Of a stretch of DNA of 45,269 nucleotides, positions 1 to 8,215 are shown in pieces. The notes below the pieces were generated by a model. The model was given only the letters and a program-made list of their open reading frames with translations. It was not told the origin of the DNA and made no database searches. Every line of letters begins with the position of its first letter. Within the stretch, counting starts at the first letter, position 1. Source of the DNA: an uncultured Campylobacter sp. (GTDB taxonomy: Bacteria; Campylobacterota; Campylobacteria; Campylobacterales; Campylobacteraceae); the NCBI GenBank assembly GCA_937990735.1, contig CALKQT010000018.1, positions 1-45,269 on the forward strand, in the 5' to 3' direction. Position numbers and translations under genes: made by a program.

Positions 1-208
1 TGCTAGGCAGCGCCTCGACGAACATTACTCGAAAGATTATCTGCGTCTTGCTCGCACCGAAGCTCTTCGCCGCCTCGATTACGCCGCTATCGACCTCCAG
101 CAGAGCGCTTTCGATGAGCCGCGCGATAAAGGGCGCCGAGCCGATAGTAAGCGGTACGATCGCCGCGGTGGTGCCGATGCTCGCGCCGACAAGAAGCTTT
201 GTAATTTG
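1..208 (-). pseudogene. metI: 5'-truncated MetI-like ABC transporter permease fragment
   Basis: Read on the minus strand, this segment encodes a run matching the middle of MetI, the membrane permease of the D-/L-methionine ABC importer: LLVGASIG, AAIVPLTIGSAPFIARLIES and IEAAKSFGAS, which includes the EAA loop that docks on the ATPase. The match begins abruptly near position 205. Upstream in frame there are only a few unrelated codons and then a stop (complement of 227-229), with no start codon. E. coli MetI has about 80 residues before this point, including its first membrane segments, and there is no room for them before the flavoprotein gene that ends at 302. The gene therefore looks 5'-truncated and probably non-functional. 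The C-terminal part runs off the left edge. Family assignment is strong; loss of function is inferred. Confidence 0.72.
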
Positions 209-256
209 GCGATACGAAATTTCAGATTAAAATTTGCTTACATTCGAACTTAAAAT

Positions 257-294
257 TTTAAGAAATCAAGCAATTTAAATTTAGATTTCTTAAA
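257..294 (-). terminator. AT-rich hairpin after the ftsZ operon
   Basis: An 11-base perfect inverted repeat (TTTAAGAAATC / GATTTCTTAAA, 16-base loop) starts 7 bases after the stop of the NimA-like gene on the minus strand. It has no GC-rich stem or clean U tract, so termination is plausible rather than certain. It separates the operon from the metI remnant. Confidence 0.4.
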
Positions 295-301
295 TTTAAT
301 T

Positions 302-814
302 CTATAAAATTTTAGCCTTTGCTGTTACGGATTTTATTTTGAGTTCGTAAATTTTCGTGCGCTTTAATGATGCTCTGGAGGCGAATTCTACGCGCGACAT
401 GTAGTTTGGGGTGTATTTTTCGCAAAGTATCCGTAGGGCGTAAATTTTACGCTCGTCATCTAACACTTCGTTTGCTTCACAAACGGCGATCGCACTGCGG
501 TACTCCGTCGTATAAACTCTAGAGCCTAAAGCGGTAGCATCGTTTGCGATAGATCGGTATTCTTCGTCGCTTGGGGTAGGAACGCGGTTGTAGCTAACAA
601 AAACAGCCGTTACCGCGCGTCCGTTTTGAAAGAGTTTCGCCTTTGTACCGGCAGGCGCGCCGTGGATATAAATAATGTCTGCATCGCGCACGGGCGAGAT
701 AGGCACGCTAAAAATTTCGCCGCTCTCGTCTATGCAGCTAAGCGTAGCATATTCGCTCTCGTCGATGATTTTTAACGCCTCATCTTCGCTTAGCTGCCTA
801 TCTCGTCTGCGCAT
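302..814 (-). CDS. NimA-like pyridoxamine 5'-phosphate oxidase-family flavoprotein
   Basis: A 170-residue protein of the PNPOx-like split-barrel family, closest in character to NimA/5-nitroimidazole-reductase-like FMN proteins. The family pattern is visible: an N-terminal MRRRDRQLSEDEALKII helix, then the barrel strands YATLSCIDESGEIFSVPISP, IIYIHGAPAGTKAKLF and AVTAVFVSYN, then the YRSAIAVCEANEVLDDERKI stretch. The length is usual for the group. The physiological substrate of such proteins is generally unknown; FMN binding is inferred from the family. Its ATG directly abuts the ftsZ stop codon (TAAATG), so translation is probably coupled to ftsZ and it is the last gene of the ppiD-ftsA-ftsZ run. 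Confidence 0.8.
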   Translation of the reverse strand: MRRRDRQLSEDEALKIIDESEYATLSCIDESGEIFSVPISPVRDADIIYIHGAPAGTKAKLFQNGRAVTAVFVSYNRVPTPSDEEYRSIANDATALGSRVYTTEYRSAIAVCEANEVLDDERKIYALRILCEKYTPNYMSRVEFASRASLKRTKIYELKIKSVTAKAKIL

Positions 815-1975
815 TTAGTCCATCTGGTTGCGTAAGAATGCGGGCTCATCGAGCTCGTCGTAGGTTTCGTCTCCGTTAAAATCGCCGCTACTTACCTTTT
901 GTCTAGAAAAGATAGAATTTCGACCCATGCTCTCTAAAAGCGCCTTCCTGCGATCCGCTACGTTATCGCTGGCGACCTGCTTTTTTTCCTCGATGCTCCT
1001 TTCAAAGCCGGTGGCGATGAGAGTAACTTCGACGCGGTTGTTTTCCATCTTAGGATCTGTGGTGGTGCCCCAAGTAACGTCGGCATCCTTATCTACGGTA
1101 TCTTCGATGATATTCATCGCAGATTCGATCTCAAGCAAGGAGCAATCAGGCGACATCTTAAAATGTACTAACACGCCCATAGCGCCGTGGATGGAGGTAT
1201 TATCCAAAAGCGGAGATTGGATCGCACTTTTTAGCGCTTCCTCTGCCGCGCCGTCGCCTTCGCTAACGCCGATACCCATCAGCGCTAGGCCGCGGTGCGT
1301 CATTACCTTTTTTACGTCGGCATAATCGACGTTGATATCGCTATCGCCAGACTCTAAGATCACGGAGATCATACCGTTTACGGCTTGAAATAGGACATTA
1401 TCTACGATTTTAAAGGCATCTTTTAGGCCGGTTTTTTTATCGATGATCTTTAATAAATTTTGATTTGGGATAACGATTATGGAATCGCACTCTTTTTTAA
1501 GCTCTTCAAGACCCTCCTGTGCTAATCTCATGCGCTTTTTACCCTCAAAACCGAAAGGGGTGGTAACGACGCCGATAGTTAGCGCTTTTTTCTCTTTCGC
1601 AGCTTTTGCAACAATAGGTGCAGCACCGGTACCGGTACCGCCGCCTAGACCGGAGCCTACGAAAACGATGTCGGAGTAGTCTAAGCGATCCTTAAGATCG
1701 TCGTAGTTCTCCTCTGCAGCCATCTTAGCAAGCGCAGGATCCATACCGCAGCCAAGGCCTTTGGTAGTGTTTTCGCCTAGTAAAATTCTAGTATTTGCGA
1801 TCGACTTTTCTAACGCCTGTGCGTCGGTGTTAGCTACCATAAGCTCAACGTCGGTTTTGGTAAAACCTTCGCGGATCATATGATTTATCATGTTGCATCC
1901 GCCGCCGCCGACGCCGATAACCTTCATCTTGGCACCGTAGATGCCCTTTCTTTCTTCCATGCTGTATCCTTTCAC
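815..1975 (-). CDS. ftsZ: Cell division protein FtsZ
   Basis: Tubulin-like GTPase that polymerises into the Z ring at midcell and recruits the division machinery. The N-terminal GTP-binding fold shows VIGVGGGGCNMINHM and the tubulin signature GGGTGTGAAP. The C-terminal conserved peptide that binds FtsA is visible as DELDEPAFLRNQMD at the extreme end. Its 386 residues are typical. Two starts are possible: GTG at 1975 preceded by AAGGAGA, or ATG at 1960 (MEERKGIYG) preceded by AAAGGA; both have good spacing and they differ by five residues. It lies 22 bases downstream of ftsA in the same direction. Confidence 0.97.
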   Translation of the reverse strand: MKGYSMEERKGIYGAKMKVIGVGGGGCNMINHMIREGFTKTDVELMVANTDAQALEKSIANTRILLGENTTKGLGCGMDPALAKMAAEENYDDLKDRLDYSDIVFVGSGLGGGTGTGAAPIVAKAAKEKKALTIGVVTTPFGFEGKKRMRLAQEGLEELKKECDSIIVIPNQNLLKIIDKKTGLKDAFKIVDNVLFQAVNGMISVILESGDSDINVDYADVKKVMTHRGLALMGIGVSEGDGAAEEALKSAIQSPLLDNTSIHGAMGVLVHFKMSPDCSLLEIESAMNIIEDTVDKDADVTWGTTTDPKMENNRVEVTLIATGFERSIEEKKQVASDNVADRRKALLESMGRNSIFSRQKVSSGDFNGDETYDELDEPAFLRNQMD

Positions 1976-1997
1976 GAGTATCTCCTTAGCTTAAAAT

Positions 1998-3365
1998 TTA
2001 AAACCAATTTTTCATAGACGACCAAATTTTATTGAAAAAATTTTGTCCGTCTTTTTTGGGAAGTTGGATATTTAGATCCTCTTTCTTAGCCGCACCGCTA
2101 TCCGCTCTGACGCTCTCTTTTTCTATCGCCTTGCTGACCTCTTTTTCATAATATTCGTTCACGTTTCGTTTAGGAGCCTTGTTTATGACTTCGTCTTTGT
2201 AGCGGAGTTTGCCGTTAGAGTCCATTTCATAAGGGGTGAATTCACCAAAGCCATACATGCAAAGTCCTAGTGCGCAAGAATTTGAAATATCGTCGGCGAT
2301 CTCGTGTAGACCGCCCACGCTTTTTGCTCTTGCAACCCTAACGGAAGTATTATCAAAAACTATCGCCGCTAAATCGCGCACATCGTCTAGCTTCGCCATG
2401 CCGCCGGTAATAACTATACCTGCGCCTATGCGGTCTTTATAGCCGCTTCTTTCGATCTTATCGGCTATCATATCGAAGGTCTCTTTAACGCGAGCAAGGA
2501 TGACTTGAGAGATGATCTCAAGGCTTATGATGTGGTTTTCCGACTCGCTATCTCCTAAAGCAGGCAGCTCGACTTCGCTATTGCCTTGATTAATTAGATC
2601 GTTATAGGTGATCTTTATGTTTTCCGCATATGGAAGCGGTGTGTGTAGGGCGCGCGATAGATCGTTAGTAACGTTATTGGAGCCAAACATCACAACATCG
2701 TTATAACGCAAGGAATTCCCCAGGTGGATGACTATATCGCAAGTAGCACCACCCATATCGATCAGTACGACACCTAGCTCTTTTTCGTCCTTGCTAAGCG
2801 TAGATATGGATGATGCGTAGCCTGAAAGGACGATATTATCTACCTTTACGCCTGCCATCTCGACTGATTTTTTCAAATTTTTAATAGAGCTTTCCGGTGC
2901 GATGACGATGTGCGTAGATACCTCTAGGCGAGTTCCGCTCATACCGAGGGGGTCTTCGATGTGTTCCTGCTCATCGACTCTAAAATCATACGGAAGCACA
3001 TGTAAGATTACACTATCGCTAGGCACGTTAGCCTGAGCTTCGGCAACCTGCATAGCACGCTTGATTTCATCCAGCCCGATCTCGTTTTCCATAGTTATGA
3101 CGCCGCGAGATTTAACGCTTTTGGCATATGAGCCAGAGATCGATATAATGGCTTTATCATAGCTTCTACCAGCGCCTTTTACTGCTGCTTTCACCGCCTG
3201 CTTTATTGAGCCCGCGGCTTGTTCTATGTTTGTTATGACGCCCTTTTTGATACCTAAAGTATCGGCTCCGCCAACGCCTAAGACCGTAAAAATACCGTCA
3301 TTTTTAGCGATTATCGCGCGAATTTTAGTTGAGCCTATATCTAGACCTAAAATATACTCACTCAC
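1998..3365 (-). CDS. ftsA: Cell division protein FtsA
   Basis: Actin-fold ATPase that tethers FtsZ filaments to the inner membrane. The phosphate-1 motif LGLDIGSTKIRAII is at the N terminus, the phosphate-2 loop GVVLIDMGGATCDIVI is mid-protein and the adenosine motif GAGIVITGGMAKLDDV is near residue 325. The C terminus ends in an amphipathic helix (FFNKIWSSMKNWF), the usual membrane-targeting sequence, after a charged linker. The start is GTG and overlaps the end of the upstream ppiD-like gene by 8 bases (GTGAGTGA), so translation is likely coupled. Its length of 455 residues is somewhat above E. coli FtsA (420) because of the linker. Confidence 0.96.
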   Translation of the reverse strand: MSEYILGLDIGSTKIRAIIAKNDGIFTVLGVGGADTLGIKKGVITNIEQAAGSIKQAVKAAVKGAGRSYDKAIISISGSYAKSVKSRGVITMENEIGLDEIKRAMQVAEAQANVPSDSVILHVLPYDFRVDEQEHIEDPLGMSGTRLEVSTHIVIAPESSIKNLKKSVEMAGVKVDNIVLSGYASSISTLSKDEKELGVVLIDMGGATCDIVIHLGNSLRYNDVVMFGSNNVTNDLSRALHTPLPYAENIKITYNDLINQGNSEVELPALGDSESENHIISLEIISQVILARVKETFDMIADKIERSGYKDRIGAGIVITGGMAKLDDVRDLAAIVFDNTSVRVARAKSVGGLHEIADDISNSCALGLCMYGFGEFTPYEMDSNGKLRYKDEVINKAPKRNVNEYYEKEVSKAIEKESVRADSGAAKKEDLNIQLPKKDGQNFFNKIWSSMKNWF

Positions 3366-4815
3366 TGTCTTTACCTTTAAAATATCTTTCGGTTTTATAG
3401 CGCTTTTCTAGCATTTTGGTTAGATCGTCTTGCAGATTAGAATTTAATAACGTGGTTATCCTATCAGCTACGATCGTTTTTTCTTTATCTATCTCTTCGC
3501 TGCTACCTAGGCTCTGCTGTGAAATTTTATACACTACGGCTTTGTTATCAAACATCACTATCCCTTCTTTCGCAGGCTTATTAAACATATCGATAAGAAA
3601 TTTATAAAATTCGTCATTGCTTAGCTTGGTATTGTTTTTACTATTAAGAGATAGCGTGCCGAAATCTTCGCCTTTGAAATTTTTAAGCGCATCTTGAGCT
3701 CTTTTTTCAAGTAGCTCTTTGCGTTTCTTCGTTTCAAATTCTTTAGAAGCCAAAGACTTAGCCTCTTCAAAGCTCATCTGCCTAGGCTGCTCTACACCGT
3801 TTAGTTTAGCAATCAAATATCCACCCTTGTACTCGAAAGGCTTGATGACATCTCCTGGCTTTGCAACCTCAATCTCAGATATTGGAAAATTGCTAGCCGT
3901 AGCGACTATGGTTTCATTAGTATCGATTTTGCCTTTTTTAATATCTGGAAAATCTTTTTTTGCGATTTTTTTAGCCTGATCCATTCGGTAATCTTTTAAG
4001 ACATTAGGTTTGGCTTCTGTAAAATCCAATAGTTTATCATCCAGGCTTCTATACTCGCCTCTGTGTTCTTCATAAAATTTACTTAGTTCGGTCTCATTCA
4101 CGTCGGCTTTACTAGGTGCCACAAAATATGCTCCGAGAGTATATTTTTTTTCGGTCATAAAGTGCGATTTCTCGCCTTCCCAAAATTTCTTTAGCTCGTC
4201 GTCGCTAAAAGTGACGTTAGCGTCTGCGTAGATTATCTCTGCAGAAACCTTATCCTGCATCAGCTGCGATGCTGCAAATGCTTCTACGATCTTAGGGCTA
4301 GGTGTTATTTTTAGCGCTTTGCCGAGCTTTTCTAAAGTTAGGACCTTTTGTAGATTTCGCTCAAATTCCTTTTTAGTAAGTCCTGAATTCCTTACGACAT
4401 TATCGTAAAGTTCCTTACTAAATGCGCCATTTTCTTGGAAATTCGGCGAGTTTAGCACAAATTCCGCCACATCTTTATCACTAGCCTGAATGCCTAAATC
4501 TTTAGCAAAATTTAGAAAATACGCTTCGCCGATTAGCTGATCTACTGCGATCTGATCTAGATGCATATTTTTGGCTTGTTCTTGAGTAAATTGCCCATCG
4601 CTCATAGCGTTTAATCTATTGTATAACTCGGTTGATTTTATCTTATATTCTTGATTGGTTATGGAAATCTGCCCTACTCTAGCGATTGAGCCTGCGCGGT
4701 TAGCGTTCATATCATATGCGCCCCAGCCGACGAAGCCTGCGCCCACGAAAGCTATCGTGCTTATCCAGATCGTCGGTATAAGCGACTTCTTATGCTTTTG
4801 CATCCATTCTATCAT
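3358..4815 (-). CDS. PpiD/SurA-like membrane-anchored periplasmic chaperone
   Basis: A 485-residue protein with a short cytoplasmic N terminus (MIEWMQKHKKS), one membrane anchor (IPTIWISTIAFVGAGFVGW) and a large periplasmic part, as in PpiD, the inner-membrane periplasmic folding factor. The SurA-type N-domain is visible: QISITNQEYKIKSTELYNRL, then AVDQLIGEAYFLNFAKDLGI and DNVVRNSGLTKKEFERNL. The following region has only a weak parvulin resemblance (KPGDVIKPFEYKGGYLIAKL), so isomerase activity is uncertain and chaperone function is more likely. It heads the operon with ftsA and ftsZ, an arrangement I recall from Campylobacter. A TATAAT box lies about 45 bases upstream. Confidence 0.88.
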   Translation of the reverse strand: MIEWMQKHKKSLIPTIWISTIAFVGAGFVGWGAYDMNANRAGSIARVGQISITNQEYKIKSTELYNRLNAMSDGQFTQEQAKNMHLDQIAVDQLIGEAYFLNFAKDLGIQASDKDVAEFVLNSPNFQENGAFSKELYDNVVRNSGLTKKEFERNLQKVLTLEKLGKALKITPSPKIVEAFAASQLMQDKVSAEIIYADANVTFSDDELKKFWEGEKSHFMTEKKYTLGAYFVAPSKADVNETELSKFYEEHRGEYRSLDDKLLDFTEAKPNVLKDYRMDQAKKIAKKDFPDIKKGKIDTNETIVATASNFPISEIEVAKPGDVIKPFEYKGGYLIAKLNGVEQPRQMSFEEAKSLASKEFETKKRKELLEKRAQDALKNFKGEDFGTLSLNSKNNTKLSNDEFYKFLIDMFNKPAKEGIVMFDNKAVVYKISQQSLGSSEEIDKEKTIVADRITTLLNSNLQDDLTKMLEKRYKTERYFKGKDSE

Positions 4816-4857
4816 CTAAATCCTTAAATAGCTAACTAAAGAAATTTTTTGTTAGTA

Positions 4858-4863
4858 ATTATA
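4858..4863 (-). promoter_or_regulatory. -10 box for the ppiD-ftsA-ftsZ operon
   Basis: On the minus strand the sequence reads CTGTATAATTAC, a perfect TATAAT about 45 bases before the ppiD-like ATG. No clear -35 is seen, which is normal for Campylobacter sigma-70 promoters. Confidence 0.5.
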
Positions 4864-4947
4864 CAGATAAAACCTTATGTAAGGCTGAAAAATAGGCATT
4901 TTTGGCGAATTATAACGCGTTAGTAAATGATTTGGTATACATTAATC

Positions 4948-5508
4948 TTAGCTTAGCAAAAGCAGCTTTGAACTCATTTCTAAAATCGCTATTTTTTTCG
5001 CCATTTGCCGCGCGCTCCTTGCATGAGCAAAAACTCCATAGCCGCGAATCACCATTATATCGCTATTTTCATTTATCATATAGTTACAAATTTCATACGG
5101 CGCGCGCTCGTGCCAGTCGTCGTAGTTCTTAGGATCGTAAATTTCAATGCGCTTAAATTTGCTCGCCCCAAAGTAATCTCGCGGCAAAATAAAATCATGC
5201 TCCAGCGTATATGCGACAAGATACGGCGGTGTCGCGTAGGTTACGAATTTCGCCTCTTTTATATTTTTGTAAATATTTATATGTATATCGCTATCGATGC
5301 TAGCATCCTGCCAGCGGTAGTCTTTTTTTGAAAACAGCGTTATAAAATCATCTCTATCCAGGCTATCGAAAATCGCGTCTTTTTTGTTGATCAAAAATTG
5401 ATTTTCTTTAATTTTTGCTGAAATCGAGCCGTGAAAGATCCCAAAAAGCCTATCTCTAAACATTGAAAGCGAAATTTTGCGTAAAATTTCATAATAATAC
5501 TCGTCCAT
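4948..5508 (-). CDS. Class II aldolase/adducin-like protein, probably non-catalytic
   Basis: A 186-residue protein whose overall pattern follows the class II aldolase/adducin fold: a mid-protein strand-helix KFVTYATPPYLVAYTL and a C-terminal SDIMVIRGYGVFAHARSARQMAKKIAILE that aligns with the family's NHGV(V/F)A...A...AE.LE segment. In true aldolases zinc is held by two histidines in an HxH motif and by the histidine of NHG. Here the corresponding positions read TYA and GYG, so the zinc ligands appear to be absent and aldolase chemistry is unlikely. It lies between the ppiD-like operon and rsmH, divergent from rsmH. Function is unknown; the fold call is moderately sure. Confidence 0.65.
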   Translation of the reverse strand: MDEYYYEILRKISLSMFRDRLFGIFHGSISAKIKENQFLINKKDAIFDSLDRDDFITLFSKKDYRWQDASIDSDIHINIYKNIKEAKFVTYATPPYLVAYTLEHDFILPRDYFGASKFKRIEIYDPKNYDDWHERAPYEICNYMINENSDIMVIRGYGVFAHARSARQMAKKIAILEMSSKLLLLS

Positions 5509-5572
5509 CTCTCGCCTTTGTAAAAAATTTCGCTATTATATAGGATTAGAAATTTCAAAAGGATAAATTTAA

Positions 5573-6508
5573 GTGCAAGCTCCACATATTCCGGTACTTT
5601 TTTCGCAAACGATCGCCGCATTTTTGCAGCTTGAGGACGGCTACGTTATCGACTGCACGCTAGGCTACGGAGGGCATAGCGAGGGTATTTTAACCGCTAA
5701 TCCGCACCTTAAGCTAATCGCTTGCGACAGAGATGCCGAAGCGATAGAATTTTCGCGCGAGCGGCTTAGTAAATTTAAAGATCGCATAGAAATTCACAAA
5801 GCAAAATTTAGCGAAATTTTAGAAATTCTGCCCGAGCAAAAACTCCGCGTAGTTCGCGGAATCCTAGCCGACATTGGCGTTTCATCTCTTCAGCTAGATA
5901 AAAACTGCCGTGGCTTCTCCACCAAAAGCGACGCGCTGGATATGCGAATGGACGAGAGCGCAGCGCTGGATGCGGCGTATGTCGTAAACCGCTACTCGCA
6001 AGCGGATCTCGCGCGCATTTTCCGCGAATATGGCGAGCTAACAAACGCTAACGCAATCGCTGCTAAAATAGCTACTGCACGGGCTAACGCACCACTAACA
6101 AGCGCCAAAGCTTTGGCAAATTTAATCGGAACGAAGCCCGTTAAAGGGCGCAGCATCAGCACGGATACGCTAGCATTTCAGGCGATCCGCATCGAGGTAA
6201 ACGACGAGCTTGGCGAGCTAAAGCGCCTGCTCACGCTCATTGAGCAAAAATCGCGCGATTTAATTCTAACTAATGCAACTGTCGCTATAATCTCATTTCA
6301 TTCGCTTGAAGACCGCATAGTAAAGGAGCGATTTAGGGCGTGGGAGCGCGATTGCGTCTGCCCTAGCGAGTTTATGCGCTGCGAATGCGGCGGCGGGCAT
6401 TCGTTAGGTAAAATCCTAACCAAAAGCCCTATAATAGCGGACGCGCAAGAGCTTGCGCAAAACTCGCGGGCTGCAAGCGCGAAGCTTAGAATTTTTCGGC
6501 TAAAATAA
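5573..6508 (+). CDS. rsmH: 16S rRNA (cytosine(1402)-N(4))-methyltransferase RsmH
   Basis: SAM-dependent enzyme (MraW) that N4-methylates C1402 in the decoding centre of 16S rRNA. The N terminus HIPVLFSQTI, the SAM-binding IDCTLGYGGHSEGIL and ACDRDAEAI, the ILADIGVSSLQLD segment and the C-terminal IISFHSLEDRIVKERF motif are all characteristic. The 311-residue length is normal. The start is GTG with an AAAGG site about 10 bases upstream; a TATTATATAGG stretch near 5534 may be its -10 region. In many bacteria rsmH is followed by ftsL, and the downstream gene here has an FtsL-like layout. Confidence 0.96.
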   Translation: MQAPHIPVLFSQTIAAFLQLEDGYVIDCTLGYGGHSEGILTANPHLKLIACDRDAEAIEFSRERLSKFKDRIEIHKAKFSEILEILPEQKLRVVRGILADIGVSSLQLDKNCRGFSTKSDALDMRMDESAALDAAYVVNRYSQADLARIFREYGELTNANAIAAKIATARANAPLTSAKALANLIGTKPVKGRSISTDTLAFQAIRIEVNDELGELKRLLTLIEQKSRDLILTNATVAIISFHSLEDRIVKERFRAWERDCVCPSEFMRCECGGGHSLGKILTKSPIIADAQELAQNSRAASAKLRIFRLK

Positions 6509-7237
6509 CCGCCTTTGCTTGCTATGAATTTTAAATTTTGACGAAATTTTGTAAAATTTACAGATTTGCACGCATTAAATTTTAAAATTTTATGGAATTT
6601 TAAAATCCAACTTACAAAAATTCGCTTTGGAATTTATGATATTTTTCAATGCTATTTTGAGTACCTAATGGCTAAATCATAAAATTTAGCAAAAAATTTT
6701 ACGCTATATTTAACGTATAATTTTATGGGATTTAGTTGCTGTATATTTTAAGAACTAAATGACAGCATAGATATAGAACCGAGCGAGAGTTAAAATTTGG
6801 CACTTAAAGTAAGCGGCGTAATGCCAAATCTAATCCTTTGCTTTAACGAAATTTTGTAAGCGAGCAGTAGTTTCATTGACCTTTTAGACGATAGAGCTTA
6901 TCTTGCAAGCGATATCCTTCGCTTATCGTTTTAAGGCGTATCGAAGACGCAGTAAAATTTTAAGCGGTTTTTCAGACGATTTGACAAAAATTTTATAAAT
7001 AGTCAATCTCGGTAAAGTGAGCTCGATTTTTACCCGCCAAAGCGATTTTTCCCAAGCGGGCGGTGCAAAAAATGAGATAAATTAACGCGATGCTTCTTTT
7101 GAAGCTTCTGCTGCTATACAATATCGTGCAAAGAGCCAGCCAAATAAACGCAATAGCCCGCTAAATTAAAATTTTACTTTTGCTTGCCGAGATATAATTT
7201 TGCGAGTTAAGATAAAATTCCATTTACCGAGGTAAAA
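6509..7237. other. Spacer after rsmH with no convincing gene
   Basis: About 730 AT-rich bases with repeated AAATTTT motifs and stops in all frames. I see no RNA gene, no clear terminator hairpin and no protein similarity. Confidence 0.5.
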
Positions 7238-7402
7238 TTGCAAAGAAGAATCTCGTTTGTAGCTTTGTTTTTGAATTTTACCTTAACGGCTCATTACTGG
7301 GCGCACGCTAGCTGTGAGATTCGAGCAGAATTTTATCTTGACGCAAGCGCTTTGGCGGCGAGTAAAGATAAGATCGTGGTTGTAAATTTATGGAGATTTT
7401 AG
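7238..7402 (+). CDS. Possible 54-residue ORF directly upstream of the FtsL-like gene
   Basis: A TTG start preceded by GAGG opens a frame of 54 codons whose TAG touches the ATG of the next gene. The product would have a basic start (MQRRIS), a hydrophobic stretch (FVALFLNFTLTAHYWAHA) resembling a signal sequence, and a short hydrophilic end finishing IVVVNLW. It could be a translated leader coupled to the downstream gene or simply the chance-open end of the spacer. No family is recognised. The near-perfect abutment and the ribosome-binding site are the only support. Confidence 0.27.
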   Translation: MQRRISFVALFLNFTLTAHYWAHASCEIRAEFYLDASALAASKDKIVVVNLWRF

Positions 7403-8215
7403 ATGAACAAATATGAATATTTTGCCGACGACGATGACGGGCACGACTTCGCAGGGACATCCGATCTAGCGGGCATAGAGCTCGCAAAAAGACGAGCTAT
7501 GGAGGATCTGACGGATGAGGAGCTAGAGGATAAGCTTGCCGCGGATCTTTCCGTAAAACGAAACTACGCGAGTTCAGCGGGCGGTTACGACGATTTTGCT
7601 GGCTTAGAATTCGAAAGTTCAGGCTTCACAAACGCCCAAAACTATTTAAATTCCGAAAGCGGCGGAACAAAATTTAATAAAAACAGCAAAGTAAAATTCA
7701 AAGGACGTGGCGACGCAAATCTTTTAGCCAATCGCGGCAGCGAGAAATCCGCAAGCGAGGTAGGCTATGGCAATTTTGCAGGTGCCAATTTTACCGGCAA
7801 GGCGGATTACGCGGCGTTTGCGGATGCGAACTTTACAGGCACGCAAAATCAAAATTACGCAGATCTGGGCGCGCATGATTATGCAAGCCTTGCTGCAGGA
7901 CGCGGTTACGGCAGTTTTGCTGGCGCGCAGGACGAGCTACTACGCAACTACGATGCCGAGAAAAAAAAGGAGAAAAATCTCACGCTTTATCAGCTTTTAG
8001 TCGTTTATCTGCTGACCGGATTTGCGTTTTTGCTGACGGTGCCGGCGATTTATATCCGCAACGAAATTTATTACATCAGCCGCGACATCGCCGCGCTTCG
8101 TACCAAGCACGAGGTTTTGCTTGAGGAAAATCGCGCGCTTAATAACGATATCGAATATCTACGCTACAAAAATGAAATTTTAGATCCGCAAAGCGTGCAA
8201 GAAAATGGGCGCTGA
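7403..8215 (+). CDS. FtsL/DivIC-like bitopic membrane protein with repetitive N-terminal region
   Basis: The last third has the layout of small division proteins of the FtsL/DivIC type: a single membrane segment around residues 193-217 (LYQLLVVYLLTGFAFLLTVP), then a heptad-like coiled coil (ISRDIAALRTKHEVLLEENR, ALNNDIEYLRYKNEI). Its place after rsmH supports this, since ftsL follows rsmH in many bacteria. The roughly 190-residue N-terminal cytoplasmic region is unusual. It is rich in Gly, Ala, Asn and Phe and repeats a short motif in the forms DDFAGLEF, YGNFAGANF, YAAFADANF and YGSFAGAQ. FtsL itself has only a short cytoplasmic part. The division role is inferred from layout and context only. 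Confidence 0.7.
   Translation: MNKYEYFADDDDGHDFAGTSDLAGIELAKRRAMEDLTDEELEDKLAADLSVKRNYASSAGGYDDFAGLEFESSGFTNAQNYLNSESGGTKFNKNSKVKFKGRGDANLLANRGSEKSASEVGYGNFAGANFTGKADYAAFADANFTGTQNQNYADLGAHDYASLAAGRGYGSFAGAQDELLRNYDAEKKKEKNLTLYQLLVVYLLTGFAFLLTVPAIYIRNEIYYISRDIAALRTKHEVLLEENRALNNDIEYLRYKNEILDPQSVQENGR

Noticed and set aside
6509..7237. Repeated AAATTTT/AAAATTTTA motifs, considered as a repeat family or array
   Set aside because: The same motifs occur in most spacers and many genes of the window, so they reflect general base-use bias; there is no regular spacing as in CRISPR.
7340..7402. Thioredoxin-like ending (KIVVVNLW) in the 54-codon frame
   Set aside because: The frame stops before any CXXC; the resemblance is too short to mean homology.
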